Origin: Chloroflexota bacterium | GTDB lineage: Bacteria > Chloroflexota > Dehalococcoidia > Bin125 | NCBI GenBank assembly: GCA_009838735.1 | Contig: VXQZ01000036.1 | Coordinates: 1 to 64,000, forward strand | Direction: 5' to 3' | Length of the DNA: 64,000 nucleotides | Shown here: positions 36,341 to 44,965 of the stretch, piece after piece | Position numbering within the stretch: position 1 is the first letter of the stretch | Layout of the letters: every line of letters begins with the position of its first letter | Position numbers and translations under genes: made by a program | Notes under the pieces: generated by a model | Seen by the model: the letters and a program-made list of their open reading frames with translations, nothing else | Database searches by the model: none | Told to the model about the DNA's origin: nothing

Positions 36341-37312
36341 CTACTCGTTCTGACTTCGGGGGCCTCGTCCGGACGGTTCAGAGCCGCCCTGGGGCGTCGA
36401 CAGCTCGGCCGCCGAGCGGGTCGCCCCGCCGACCCCGGAAGAACCGCTGGCGCCTGCGCTGGTCAGCGCCTTGCTCGCGGCCGCGCCGCCCGCGCCGATT
36501 GCGGCGACGGAAGCGACGGAGCGGACCATCGTGGCCGGCAGCGAGAGACCGAACCAGAGCGTCTGCAACCAGGCGTCGAAGGGACTGGAGTTGCCCAGCA
36601 TCGACGGCACCCGGGTGGCCAGGTAGATGAACGCGAGCGACATCAGGAGCTTCCAGATCAAATCGCGGGTTGGCTCGAAGACGCCGATCGGGGCCAGCTC
36701 GGCCAGGAAGCCGATGCCCAGGGCGAGCGCAATCAGCTGCACCGCCTGCTGGAAGACCGTGGTCACGAAGAGGCGGAGCCAATGGCGGCTCCAGCCAGAG
36801 GAATGCGGCAGAATCCACAGACCCATCGCCGCCGGCGCCAGGACCAGCAGGAGGTCGATCAGGGCCAGCCGCAGCACCATCTGCAGCAGCAGATAGAGGC
36901 AGAAGAACGCGTAGATCAGGTAGATCAGGGCGAGCAGCAGGGCGAGCCCGACCGAGCCGCCCTCGACCGCCGTGAGCAGGGTCTCGACTGGAGCGCGGAG
37001 CAGGTCGGAAGGCGTGACGTCGAGCGTGACCGCGATGAACCCGGAGACCGCGTGGGCGACATCGATGACAAGCGCGCACCACCAGAGCGAGGCGGCCGCC
37101 GCAACCACACCCAGCACGAGCCTCGGGATCAGTTCGCGCCAGCCCGCCTGCCTCGCGCCCAGCGGTTCCTGGGTGATCAGCGATAGGCCGATCCAGCCGA
37201 TGATGAAGGCCAGCGCGGCAGAAGTGACGACCCAGACCGCGAGCCAGGCCTCCTGGACCAGCAGGTGGCCGTAGGTGAGATCAGCGGGTGTGCCGGTGAT
37301 GATGTCCGACAT
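36341..37312 (-). CDS. VirB6/TrbL-like polytopic conjugation protein
   Basis: The 323-residue protein has about seven hydrophobic helices, for example LAVWVVTSAALAFIIGWIGL, LVLGVVAAAASLWWCALVID, SVGLALLLALIYLIYAFFCL and ALIDLLLVLAPAAMGLWILP. It ends in a Gly/Ser-rich cytoplasmic tail. The central ALIDLLLVLAPAAMGLWILP followed by W-x-x-HWLRLFVTTVF is typical of TrbL/VirB6-like inner-membrane channel proteins. It is encoded between the 206-residue secreted protein and the pilin-like gene, 6 bp after its upstream neighbour. It probably forms the membrane part of the DNA channel. Confidence 0.75.
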   Translation of the reverse strand: MSDIITGTPADLTYGHLLVQEAWLAVWVVTSAALAFIIGWIGLSLITQEPLGARQAGWRELIPRLVLGVVAAAASLWWCALVIDVAHAVSGFIAVTLDVTPSDLLRAPVETLLTAVEGGSVGLALLLALIYLIYAFFCLYLLLQMVLRLALIDLLLVLAPAAMGLWILPHSSGWSRHWLRLFVTTVFQQAVQLIALALGIGFLAELAPIGVFEPTRDLIWKLLMSLAFIYLATRVPSMLGNSSPFDAWLQTLWFGLSLPATMVRSVASVAAIGAGGAAASKALTSAGASGSSGVGGATRSAAELSTPQGGSEPSGRGPRSQNE

Positions 37313-37318
37313 ACTGCG

Positions 37319-37939
37319 CTACTCCTCGTCCCGGCAGCTGGCCGGCTCTTCCGCCGTCAGCGCGGTGAGGACGCCGCAGAGCGTGCCGTGCACGCCCTCG
37401 ATCACCCAGCGCGCCGCCGCCTTGGCCCAGCCGTCGGGGTCGAGAGCGCGCAAGAGGCTGCCCAGCAGCCCGCCCGGCTGATGCAAGGGCACGACGGCGT
37501 AGAACGTGGTCGGGGTGGGCTGCCGGCCGGTGGCGGCCAGCATCACCATCAGGTAAGTCCTGTCCGGGTCGAGCGCCGGCTGTTCGTCCAGGGCGGGGTA
37601 GTCGAACTCGTACTCCCAGCCCTCATCGCGCTCCGTCTCGCCGCCCGAGACGCGGTACATCGAGGTCAGCCACTCGCCCGTGTCGGCGTCGCGGATGCCG
37701 TAGTAGAGGGTCGTCAGCCGGGCCGAGAAGATCGGCCGGGCGCGGAACTCGCCGTGCTTCTTGCGCTCGATCCAGTCCTCGTCCTCGTTGACCCACTCCA
37801 ACTGGGTGCCCGAGGGCGGCGTCTGTGCTCCGGCAACCTGCCAGGCGACCGTCGCGATCAGCGCCGCCGCCAACAGCGCGCAGACCGCGCCGATCAACCG
37901 CCAGCGCTTCAGTCCGTCTTCACAAAGTCGAGCTCGCAT
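37319..37939 (-). CDS. Single-pass extracytoplasmic protein of the transfer operon
   Basis: The 206-residue protein has a short basic start, one hydrophobic helix (LIGAVCALLAAALIATVAW) and a secreted domain containing LTTLYYGIRDADTGEWLTSM, then YEFDYPALDEQPALDPDRTY and a pair of cysteines near the C terminus. I do not recognise the family. Its place at the head of the transfer operon suggests an envelope component, perhaps filling the VirB8 slot, but there is no sequence support for that. The ATG at 37939 is chosen because CGGAG lies 9 bases upstream; a GTG at 37978 lacks such a site. Confidence 0.6.
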   Translation of the reverse strand: MRARLCEDGLKRWRLIGAVCALLAAALIATVAWQVAGAQTPPSGTQLEWVNEDEDWIERKKHGEFRARPIFSARLTTLYYGIRDADTGEWLTSMYRVSGGETERDEGWEYEFDYPALDEQPALDPDRTYLMVMLAATGRQPTPTTFYAVVPLHQPGGLLGSLLRALDPDGWAKAAARWVIEGVHGTLCGVLTALTAEEPASCRDEE

Positions 37940-38151
37940 CGTGTATCTCCGCTCCACACGTGTTCGTCGGTCGTGCACGTGAGTTTGCGGCGGCAGGAGA
38001 TGCGATGTAATGGCCTATAGGGGGTGACGCGCGTGTCACTGTCCGCGAGAACACACGGCAATCGAAGCGGCCGAGCCGGCCTCAGAGGGAATCTGAGACT
38101 GCGTGTCGGTCCGCGGTTCGGCGAATCCAGCCGCGGGCCGGGCGGAGGCCG

Positions 38152-39864
38152 CTAGCGGTTTGAGAAGGCGCTGTGGCGCTGCCAGTCCGACCCGGAGAGC
38201 CAGACCTTACCCAGCGGCCCGGCGCTCTCGATTCGTTCCCTGTCGGAAACGAACAGGGGGATCTGAACGTCGGTACGTTCCATCTCGGCGCGGGCGACCG
38301 TCATGAACCGGCTCGCCAGCAGGTCCTGCTCGAGCACGACCAGCAGCCGTGGCTTGGCGCCGTGGTCGTCGAGCGGGCGATGTCCCTCGAAGTAGCGCAG
38401 GTAGGGGGCGAGGCGCGCGGCCATCGTCTTGGGGCGGATCGCGCGCCGCTCCCACTCGAGGAAGAACGGGAGGTAGCGGTCGGGGCCGCGCAGCAGGCCG
38501 AAGGCATCGGGCTGGATCGAATGCAGGCGGCCGCGATGGCGGAAGTAACGGGAGGCCCGCTGGGGAGGGTCGAGCTGCGCCACTGCGAGGTCCGCCGATC
38601 GCGCGTCTGCGGCCAACCGCCCCACGAACCCATGCACCGCCTCGCTGTGGTCCAGGTGCCGGAGCAGCTGCCGCGTGCGGGTGCCCGAGACGTTGCGCCA
38701 CTCGAAGGGCGCGTCTTCTTTGAGCAGCGACGCGCTCCAGCGTTTGCGGGCGTCTGCGGGCGAGGTCCGGTCCCGGTGGGTGAGCCAGATCAGGGCGCGG
38801 TCTGTCAGCGCCAGCCGACGGCGGCCGCCCAACCTCGGCGCGGTGACCAACCCTCGCCGCTGCAACTCCGCCGTGAGCGCGGACACGCGACGCCGGCCGA
38901 CGCCGAGCAACGACTCCAGGTCGCCGGGCTCGAACCAGGGCCAGTCGGCCAGCAGAGACAATGTGCGCTTCTCCGTCGGCTTGAGCAGGGACGACAGCCT
39001 CCAGTCGGCGTCGTCGGTCTCCGGTTCGGGTGAGTGCGGCGGCGAGCGTCGCTGACGCGTCGGCTCGCGGCCCCACGAACCGCGCCCGCTGACCAGTCCC
39101 AGGGCGGTCGCCAGGCTCATCGCGGATGCGCCTGAGGGCGCGCGCCAGATCTGGGACTCGGTTGATGCTGTGGCGGCGTGGCTCTCCTGGGCCAGGAAGC
39201 AGGTGAAGGGCAGCGGGGCGACCAGCCGGCGAGCGTGGCCCAGACGGACCTCGTCCGGCATCACGAGCAGGGCGGCCGAGAACGCAGGACCGTCGCGCAG
39301 CCGACCGATGCGGCGGGCGAACGCCGTCCGGTCGGCAGTGCGGCCGCAGCGGACGATCGCCAGGGTGCGGCCGTCCGGCAGGGCGATCGCCGCATCCGCC
39401 GGCCCCGAGCGATACCAGCGAAAGCGGATCGGAAACCACTCCTCGCAGAGCGCCGCGGTCAGCCGGTAGATCACCGCGACCCCGTCCAGCCGGCGCATCA
39501 AGAGCCGCAGCCACTCCTCCGAGGCAGGGTGCTCCCGCAGCAGCGCCGGTGTCGTCGTCGCGCTCAGTTCGGCGAGCCGATGGAGGCCGCTCGCCGTGAG
39601 CCTGAACCGCTGCGTGGGAGCGATCTGCTCGGTGGCGTGCGGCAGGCTGGCGACCAGACGCTCCCCCGCCAGGGAGTCAATCCCCTTGTAGACGGCGCTG
39701 GGGGAACGGCCCGCGACGGCCGCCAGCTCGACCCGGTCGAGCAGCGGCATCGCCGCGAGCTGCTCCAACAGGTCGCACTCAACAGTGTTCAAGACGATCT
39801 CTCGCGGTCTTGGCGAAACGGGCGTCGGTGCCGAGCATACCCAGAATGTCCGTGCAATAATCAC
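38152..39864 (-). CDS. Replication-relaxation-like protein with winged-helix domains
   Basis: The 570-residue protein has two similar winged-helix units. One is near residues 26-90 (LLEQLAAMPLLDRVELAAVA, SAVYKGIDSLAGERLVASL) and one near 290-360 (TLSLLADWPWFEPGDLESLL, RVSALTAELQRRGLVTAP). Each is followed by an alpha/beta region, the second with FLEWERRAIRPKTMAARLA and RLLVVLEQDLLASRFMTVA. This looks like the replic_relax (PF13814-type) proteins found in mobile elements of Gram-positive bacteria, which act in replication initiation or mobilisation. No classical MobA relaxase is present in the window, so this is the best candidate for the DNA-processing protein. The GTG start at 39864 is uncertain. 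Confidence 0.65.
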   Translation of the reverse strand: MIIARTFWVCSAPTPVSPRPREIVLNTVECDLLEQLAAMPLLDRVELAAVAGRSPSAVYKGIDSLAGERLVASLPHATEQIAPTQRFRLTASGLHRLAELSATTTPALLREHPASEEWLRLLMRRLDGVAVIYRLTAALCEEWFPIRFRWYRSGPADAAIALPDGRTLAIVRCGRTADRTAFARRIGRLRDGPAFSAALLVMPDEVRLGHARRLVAPLPFTCFLAQESHAATASTESQIWRAPSGASAMSLATALGLVSGRGSWGREPTRQRRSPPHSPEPETDDADWRLSSLLKPTEKRTLSLLADWPWFEPGDLESLLGVGRRRVSALTAELQRRGLVTAPRLGGRRRLALTDRALIWLTHRDRTSPADARKRWSASLLKEDAPFEWRNVSGTRTRQLLRHLDHSEAVHGFVGRLAADARSADLAVAQLDPPQRASRYFRHRGRLHSIQPDAFGLLRGPDRYLPFFLEWERRAIRPKTMAARLAPYLRYFEGHRPLDDHGAKPRLLVVLEQDLLASRFMTVARAEMERTDVQIPLFVSDRERIESAGPLGKVWLSGSDWQRHSAFSNR

Positions 39865-40073
39865 CCAGGAAGAAGCTGACTGTCCAGAAGTTGTCCAGGA
39901 TTCGGGGTGCTACCCGTGTACAGGAGATTGGAGTTCTGGACAGCTGACCAACGAGTGATGATCTCCAGTGTTTTTCGGGGCGGTCGGTCCAGAGTTGGCG
40001 TGATCCGGCAAGCAGTTTCTGCGCGGGCTGGTTCCGCAGTGCTTGGACAGTTCTCGGTAGGGGTGATACAGCG
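39865..40073. promoter_or_regulatory. Divergent control region with repeated TGTCCA/TGGACA sites
   Basis: Just upstream of the replication-relaxation-like gene are tandem 11-bp units CTGTCCAGAAG (39880-39890) and TTGTCCAGGAT (39891-39901). An exact inverse copy TTCTGGACAG lies at 39934-39943, forming a 10-bp perfect inverted repeat with 39880-39889. Related sites occur at 39846 (TGTCC), about 39986 (GTCCAGAG) and 40043-40050 (TTGGACAG). The cluster lies between divergent genes, one encoding a helix-turn-helix protein, so it could be an operator array. It could also be an origin of transfer or replication. The repeats are seen directly; function is inference. Confidence 0.55.
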
Positions 40074-40916
40074 ATGAACGGCGAGGTCGACGGCCCTGAG
40101 GTGACGGGCGGCGAGCCCCAGGCAGGGGCGGGGCGGATGTGGGGCCTCCTACAGGACCTCCTGGATGCGCACGGGCGGGAGGGGACGGCGGCGTTGCTGG
40201 GGGTCAACGAGCGGACACTGAGGCGGGCGGAGTCGAACCGGCATGTGACCCCGCAGCTGCAGAAGGAGTTGGAACGCCACGTCGAGGACAGCCTGAGCGA
40301 CGGCCCTTCCCCCCAACAGCTGGCACTCGAGATGACAGGACTCACCAGCCGCTTCGACGGGCTGGAACGCGGGACGCGCGAGTCACTGGACAGATTGCGG
40401 CAAGAGATGGCAGAGCTCGTTGCTGAGAACGTGGCGCTCAAGAGGCGGGTGGACGAGCTAGAGCAGCACAGTAGTGGCGGGGTGGGGCAGAGGACAACAG
40501 AGGGAAGAGGGGACAGCCCTGACCCCATGCGCACCACCCGGACTGCGCTAGACCGACGTTATCCACAGCTGGTCACGGAGGAGGCGGAGCCCGGGGAGCA
40601 TGCGGTCTACGGCACAGCGATGCCCCTGATCACCGAGTGGCGGGAGCGGCGAGGGGCGTACCTCGCACACCTCGATTCCGCTGACGACTGGAGCAAGCTC
40701 AGGTCGGAGCTGCGGATGACGGAGCTGGAGATCGAGCTAATCGACGCACACGTGCTGACCTTGCCGCCCTCCGACTACCCCTGGGACGGGATTCGCCGGC
40801 ACAGCGAACTGCGGCTTCGGCGGCGCACGCTGGAGCGGCTCCGGCGCGAGCGGCGACGGGCGCGGGTCAAGCGCTGGCTGCTTCGACTGGTCACCCTGGG
40901 CTGGCGGGGACGATAA
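40074..40916 (+). CDS. Helix-turn-helix and coiled-coil protein, probable regulator
   Basis: The 280-residue protein has a helix-turn-helix near residues 24-60 (LLQDLLDAHGREGTAALLGV, NERTLRRAESNRHVT), a coiled coil near 95-135 (SLDRLRQEMAELVAENVALK), and a basic C terminus rich in Arg (HSELRLRRRTLERLRRERRR). I do not recognise a named family. It is the first plus-strand gene after the divergent TGTCCA-repeat region and is therefore the best candidate to bind it. It might control the switch between the transfer operon and the plus-strand replication operon. A partition or replication accessory role is an alternative. Confidence 0.6.
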   Translation: MNGEVDGPEVTGGEPQAGAGRMWGLLQDLLDAHGREGTAALLGVNERTLRRAESNRHVTPQLQKELERHVEDSLSDGPSPQQLALEMTGLTSRFDGLERGTRESLDRLRQEMAELVAENVALKRRVDELEQHSSGGVGQRTTEGRGDSPDPMRTTRTALDRRYPQLVTEEAEPGEHAVYGTAMPLITEWRERRGAYLAHLDSADDWSKLRSELRMTELEIELIDAHVLTLPPSDYPWDGIRRHSELRLRRRTLERLRRERRRARVKRWLLRLVTLGWRGR

Positions 40917-41519
40917 GCCACAACCACATTGCAGCTACGTCGCAGTCCCACTGGGGCAAGTGATCTCTTGATGACACCCCTCCCCCCGTTGTCAAGCGCT
41001 GGTGGGCGGCGTAGTACTGGAGGTGGTTTCAGGCTTTGTCCAGCATTTCCCGTTCAGAAACGCTGGAGGGTCCGTCCCCGGCCCGAATCCGACCAGTGCG
41101 ATTGAGCCTTGCTCTCCTCGCGGTCGGACTCACAGAGGGACAAGCGCTCCCCGCAGCGCGAACTGGTTGCTCAGCGATAGAGCCTTGCTCTCCTGAGACC
41201 CAGTTCAGAACGCGGAACCGACACGGGCGGCGATGTCGCAAGACCTCCCGACCACGGATTGGACAACTGACCGGACCGCACGCACTCACGATGCGCGCAG
41301 TTCGGTCGCTTCGTGTCCGCTCCCCATCTCCTCCGCACCTCCGACCCCCGCTGTTCCGAGCATCCATCCAACACATCGGCGGGCAACCGAAGGAGTGCGT
41401 TCATCACCCAGTGTCAGATTCCAACCGCGAAGACCTGCGCCCCGGATGCTGGCGCGAGTCGCCATCTCATCCAAGACGCCAACCACAGCAACAGAACCGG
41501 AACACGAAAGGAGTTCCCG
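40917..41519 (+). promoter_or_regulatory. 600-bp leader of the plus-strand operon with direct repeats
   Basis: No gene is supported here. Two 21-bp direct repeats differ at one base: GCGATTGAGCCTTGCTCTCCT (41098-41118) and GCGATAGAGCCTTGCTCTCC(T) (41174-41194). They are separated by 76 bp centre to centre, and each is preceded or followed by GTTCAGAA-type sequence. They are plausible operator or iteron-like sites for the long operon that starts at 41520. The inverted repeat at 40967-40996 lies at its left edge. Confidence 0.4.
40967..40996. other. Imperfect inverted repeat CTTGATGAC/GTTGTCAAG
   Basis: Two 9-base arms with two mismatches surround a C-rich 12-nt loop, 50 bp after the regulator gene stop. 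It may be a terminator without a T-run or an operator for the following operon. Confidence 0.35.
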
Positions 41520-42149
41520 ATGGAACACGTCAACGCGAACGCAACCACGACGAACGCGACCCACACCGCACACGCTGCAGAGAGGAGCCCCTACGTCGGT
41601 CCCTCGGCCGCCCGGATCGCCGAGCTGGTCGCACCCAGACAGCGGGTCCGATTCGAGCGCGGCTGGTTCTGGACCGCCGCCTTCTGTCACGGCACTGAGC
41701 AAGAGCAGGACCTCATGGCCTTCCGTCAGCGTCCGGACGGCGATGGGATCGACGTCCGCTGTCACCGTGCGGCAGCACAAGGCATGCAGTCGGTCAACTG
41801 CTCGCGAGAGCGGATCATTCGCTCATTGGAGTGGCTGAGCGGAGAGTCGATCTGGTCGGCCTACGGCACGGCTAGCACCGAGCGCTGGACCGCTCCTTCG
41901 TCGTCGCCGCAATCACCGGCTGACGACACGGGCGGGACCGGCGCCGAGGGGACAGGCGGCCGCTCCTGGCGGGTCGCGCTACTACCGTTCATCGGCCTGT
42001 TCCTGATGGCTCCGTTCATCCTCGGTGCCGAGTTCGAGATCGCGGCGCTCAGCGCCCTCGGATACGGCTGGATCGGTTGGCTCGGGCATCGCGCCCTGGT
42101 CAGCAGTCGCCGCGCTGCGACGGCCGCGAGGGGACGCCGACCACGCTGA
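41520..42149 (+). CDS. Uncharacterised protein with two C-terminal membrane helices
   Basis: The 209-residue protein starts at an ATG with GAAAGGAG five bases upstream; longer frames to 41313 are not supported. The N-terminal part is soluble (YVGPSAARIAELVAPRQRVR, ERGWFWTAAFCHGTEQEQDL). The C terminus has two hydrophobic segments (RVALLPFIGLFLMAPFIL and EIAALSALGYGWIGWLGHRA). I do not recognise the family. It is the first gene of the long plus-strand operon of the conjugative element. Confidence 0.6.
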   Translation: MEHVNANATTTNATHTAHAAERSPYVGPSAARIAELVAPRQRVRFERGWFWTAAFCHGTEQEQDLMAFRQRPDGDGIDVRCHRAAAQGMQSVNCSRERIIRSLEWLSGESIWSAYGTASTERWTAPSSSPQSPADDTGGTGAEGTGGRSWRVALLPFIGLFLMAPFILGAEFEIAALSALGYGWIGWLGHRALVSSRRAATAARGRRPR

Positions 42150-42179
42150 GCCCTTACGACTTCGTCGAACCCAACTCAG

Positions 42180-42203
42180 GGGCCGTCTCTCAGGAGGCGG
42201 CCC
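42180..42203 (+). terminator. Intergenic GC hairpin with TTCTT tail
   Basis: A 10-bp stem GGGCCGTCTC/GAGGCGGCCC (one G-T pair) with a TCAG loop is followed by TTCTTCG. It is the most terminator-like of the hairpins that lie between genes of this operon. Confidence 0.6.
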
Positions 42204-42287
42204 TTCTTCGTTGCCTGATGGCATCGAGAACCACCCCCATTCACGCGTGGTCGCATATCCACACGGACTCCCAGAAAGGAGACAACC

Positions 42288-42782
42288 ATGACTGCAACAG
42301 CCACCACCGCCACCGCCACCGCCGCCATCACCAACGTGTCTGCTCGCGTGAGGAAGCAGCCGACGCTGGAGGAGATGGTCGACCGGATCATCGACGCCAT
42401 CTTCGGACTGGACGAGACGGTCCAGACGATCACATCCCCGGCGCGGAGCATTCACGAGGCGCGCCGCCTGAGACAGTCCGGCGACCTCGACCGGGCGCTC
42501 ACGGTCTTCGCCGAGCTTGACCTGGCGGAGGCGACGGACGGCGAGCGACGTTGGGCCTACGCCGAATTCCTCGACCTGGCCCGGCGACGGTTCGGTGAGC
42601 ACGACGCGCTCGTCTACCGTCCCGGCACCGGCCGTGCCGCGGTGCTCACCGCTGACGTCCATGGCGACGACGGCACCCTCGAAGTCCGAGCCGTCCTGGG
42701 CATGCGCTGGCGGCCGGGCAAAGTTGTGTCACAGCGCAGCCTCAGGGGGCTCAGACCTCTGGTGAAGGGTGCTGCGCCGTGA
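42288..42782 (+). CDS. Uncharacterised protein preceding the primase gene
   Basis: The 164-residue protein begins with a Thr/Ala repeat and contains KQPTLEEMVDRIIDAIFGLD and a TPR-like helix pair (EARRLRQSGDLDRALTVFAE, DLARRRFGEHDALVYRPG). I do not recognise a family. The ATG is preceded by CAGAAAGGAGACAACC. Its TGA overlaps the primase GTG by 4 bp, so translation is coupled and it may be a primase accessory factor. That role is inference from coupling alone. Confidence 0.6.
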   Translation: MTATATTATATAAITNVSARVRKQPTLEEMVDRIIDAIFGLDETVQTITSPARSIHEARRLRQSGDLDRALTVFAELDLAEATDGERRWAYAEFLDLARRRFGEHDALVYRPGTGRAAVLTADVHGDDGTLEVRAVLGMRWRPGKVVSQRSLRGLRPLVKGAAP

Positions 42783-43825
42783 ACGCCGCCCCCTCCAGGG
42801 TCGACATCGTCGCGCTCAAGCGACGCCATCCGCTGGGCGATGTGGTCGAGGCGGCCGGCGTCGAACTGCGCGGCCGGGGCCGCGTCCGCCAGGGCCTCTG
42901 TCCCTTCCACGAGGAACGGGAAGGGAGCTTCACCGTCTACGCCGACACGCAGAAGTTCTATTGCTTCGGCTGCGGGCTGGGCGGCGATGTGCTGGACTTC
43001 ATCCAGCGCACGGACGGCGTCGACCTGCCCGAGGCGATCCGGCGGTTGGAGACCGCTCCGCCGACCCCACTGCCCGCTGGAACGGCCGGTCAGACACCTG
43101 CACCTCAAGCAGTGCCGATCACCAGGGACCCGGCCCTGTTGACCGCGGCGATGCGCTGCTACCAGCGACAGCTTTGGCTCAGCGAAGATGCCCAGGCCTA
43201 TCTCGCTTCGCGCGGGATCGATTCCGAGGCCGTCCAACGCCTGGGACTGGGCTACGCCAGTGGTCGCGGCCTGCGCGATTGGCTCGTGCAGGCGGGCTTC
43301 GACGACCGGCGGATCCTCGATAGCGGCCTGGGCTGCGACGGCCGCGAGCGCTTCCGCGGGATGATCGTCGTGCCCGAACTGGTTGGGAACCGGGTCCACT
43401 GGCTCGCCGGCCGCGCCGTCTGGCCCCGGCTTCTGCCGCGGTTCCAGGCGCTACCCGGTTCCAAGCCCATGCTCGGACTCGCGCGGCTGCCCGCTCACAC
43501 GCCCTGGATCGTGGTCGCCGAAGGGCTGTTCGACTGGCTCGCATTGAGCGCCTGGGGCCTGCCCGCCGTGGCCGCGCTGGGGACACAGGGGATGGACAAG
43601 CTGGCGTCCTCCCTACAGGGACAGCCGCGCGTCTTCCTCGCCTTCGACGCCGACCAGGCGGGCCGCGAAGCCGCCCAACAGCTCAGCGCTCGGCTCGGTC
43701 CGCACCGCACCCGCGTCGTGACCCTGCCCCCAGGCGTGGCCGATGTCGCCGACCTGGGCGCTCGCCCGGATGGCCGCTCGACCTTCCTCGACGCGCTGCA
43801 CCGGGCAGCCCGAGCGGCTCGCTAG
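42779..43825 (+). CDS. CHC2 zinc-finger/TOPRIM DNA primase of a mobile element
   Basis: The 348-residue protein has an N-terminal CHC2 zinc finger (CPFHEEREGSFTVYADTQKF then CFGCGLGGDVLDFI; ligands C-x2-H and C-x2-C) in the first 75 residues. A TOPRIM domain follows, with IVVAEGLFDWLALSAWG and VFLAFDADQAGREAAQQLSA, which carries the DxD. It lacks the helicase-binding C terminus of chromosomal DnaG, and the intervening polymerase core is short. Primases of this size are common on plasmids, phages and integrative elements, where they prime lagging-strand synthesis of transferred or replicating DNA. It begins with GTG overlapping the preceding gene. Confidence 0.86.
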   Translation: MNAAPSRVDIVALKRRHPLGDVVEAAGVELRGRGRVRQGLCPFHEEREGSFTVYADTQKFYCFGCGLGGDVLDFIQRTDGVDLPEAIRRLETAPPTPLPAGTAGQTPAPQAVPITRDPALLTAAMRCYQRQLWLSEDAQAYLASRGIDSEAVQRLGLGYASGRGLRDWLVQAGFDDRRILDSGLGCDGRERFRGMIVVPELVGNRVHWLAGRAVWPRLLPRFQALPGSKPMLGLARLPAHTPWIVVAEGLFDWLALSAWGLPAVAALGTQGMDKLASSLQGQPRVFLAFDADQAGREAAQQLSARLGPHRTRVVTLPPGVADVADLGARPDGRSTFLDALHRAARAAR

Positions 43826-43836
43826 TCAATCCAACT

Positions 43837-43856
43837 CGGCGGCGTGTTCGCCGCCG
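43837..43856 (+). terminator. Intergenic GC hairpin
   Basis: A perfect 8-bp stem CGGCGGCG/CGCCGCCG with a TGTT loop begins 11 bp after the primase stop. There is no T-run. It belongs to the series of hairpins found between genes in this operon. Confidence 0.5.
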
Positions 43857-43990
43857 CAAGCCATCAACCACCGGCCAACGAATGGAGGGCCTGCCTATGG
43901 CCTCTGCCAGACCGTGCGTGCGCACGGCTCACGGCTGCTGAACTCAGCAGTCGCAATCACCCAGACCCAACACCTGAACAGGAGCAGGAG

Positions 43991-44923
43991 ATGAACAACG
44001 GCAGTCACAGGAACAGCAACGGAAACGGGACCGCGACGGCGGCCCGTCGGAATGGCAACGGGAACAGCCTGCCCCCGACTCGATCGGGGGGCTCGCGAGT
44101 GCAGCCCAACCAGCCGACCAGCGTCGATCGCAACCCGGCCCCGACCGCGCCGGAGGCGCTGCACTGGGACGCGCTCGCGCCGCGGGTGACCGAGGCGCTA
44201 GCGCAACCGCTCGACCCGCAGCTGGTATCGCAGCGCAAGGGACGCGGCGGTAGGAAGTTCGACTACATCGAGGGCCACACCGCAATCGACCAGGCCAACA
44301 AGATCTTTGGATTCGGCTCGTGGGGGTACGAGCTGATCGGCGACGTGACGCTGCGCCGGATCGAGCAGGCCGATTCCCGCACCGGCGAAGTGACGAGCAC
44401 GGCCGCCTACTCGGCAGTCGTCAAGGTCACCGTGCCCGGCGCGCCGGCGCGCACCGATGTCGGCTTCCAGCCGGTCACGGACGAGACGCCGGAAGGTCAC
44501 GAAACTGCCTACAAGGGATGCGTCACGGACGCGCTCAAGCGCGCCCTGCGCAGCTTCGGCGACCGCTTCGGCAACGGCCTCTACGGCGATTCGCCGACCG
44601 GCACGCGGAGCAACAGCGGTTCCGAACCGCCTCCCCAAGCTCGCCCGCAACCGGCAACTGAGCGCAACGCCGCCCAGCAGTCCCGGCGCCGTGTCGTGCA
44701 ACCGGCTGCGCCGGCATCGGACGACGAACGCGACGCCCGCAATCTGCGCGCCCAGCTGATCGAGCTGAGCGGGGAACAAGGATTCACCGAGGACCAGGTC
44801 CGTTCGACCGTCCAGGCCAAGACGGGAAAGACGCTGGACGAGCTCGGCCCGGCCGAGCTCAACCCGCTGATCGCCTCGGCCGCCGACAAGCTCGAACAGC
44901 GACGCCAGGCGGGACAAAGCTGA
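43991..44923 (+). CDS. Rad52/Rad22-family single-strand annealing protein
   Basis: The 310-residue protein starts at the ATG with GGAGCAGGAG directly upstream; an earlier frame start is not supported. After an Asn/Gly-rich N terminus, residues about 75-190 match the Rad52 annealase core: KFDYIEGHTAIDQANKIFGF, GSWGYELIGDVTLRRI, a beta sheet ending VKVTVPGAPARTDVGFQP, and ETAYKGCVTDALKRALRSFG. The C terminus has helices after a Gln/Pro linker. Such proteins anneal complementary strands in phage-type recombination. The next gene is an exonuclease and SSB genes follow, so this looks like an annealase-exonuclease-SSB module. Confidence 0.88.
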   Translation: MNNGSHRNSNGNGTATAARRNGNGNSLPPTRSGGSRVQPNQPTSVDRNPAPTAPEALHWDALAPRVTEALAQPLDPQLVSQRKGRGGRKFDYIEGHTAIDQANKIFGFGSWGYELIGDVTLRRIEQADSRTGEVTSTAAYSAVVKVTVPGAPARTDVGFQPVTDETPEGHETAYKGCVTDALKRALRSFGDRFGNGLYGDSPTGTRSNSGSEPPPQARPQPATERNAAQQSRRRVVQPAAPASDDERDARNLRAQLIELSGEQGFTEDQVRSTVQAKTGKTLDELGPAELNPLIASAADKLEQRRQAGQS

Positions 44924-44965
44924 GCCGCCCCGCTCTCGCTTACTGGACCCCTGAAAGGAGTCGAC

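Noticed and set aside
36378-37082. Second minus-strand open frame of 234 codons inside the VirB6-like gene
   Set aside because: The product is almost entirely Arg/Ala/Pro/Gly, while the frame at 36341-37312 gives clear membrane helices. It is a shadow.
38173-39879. Long plus-strand frames opposite the replication-relaxation-like gene
   Set aside because: They have no domains and skewed composition, and the minus-strand frame contains two winged-helix units. They are shadows.
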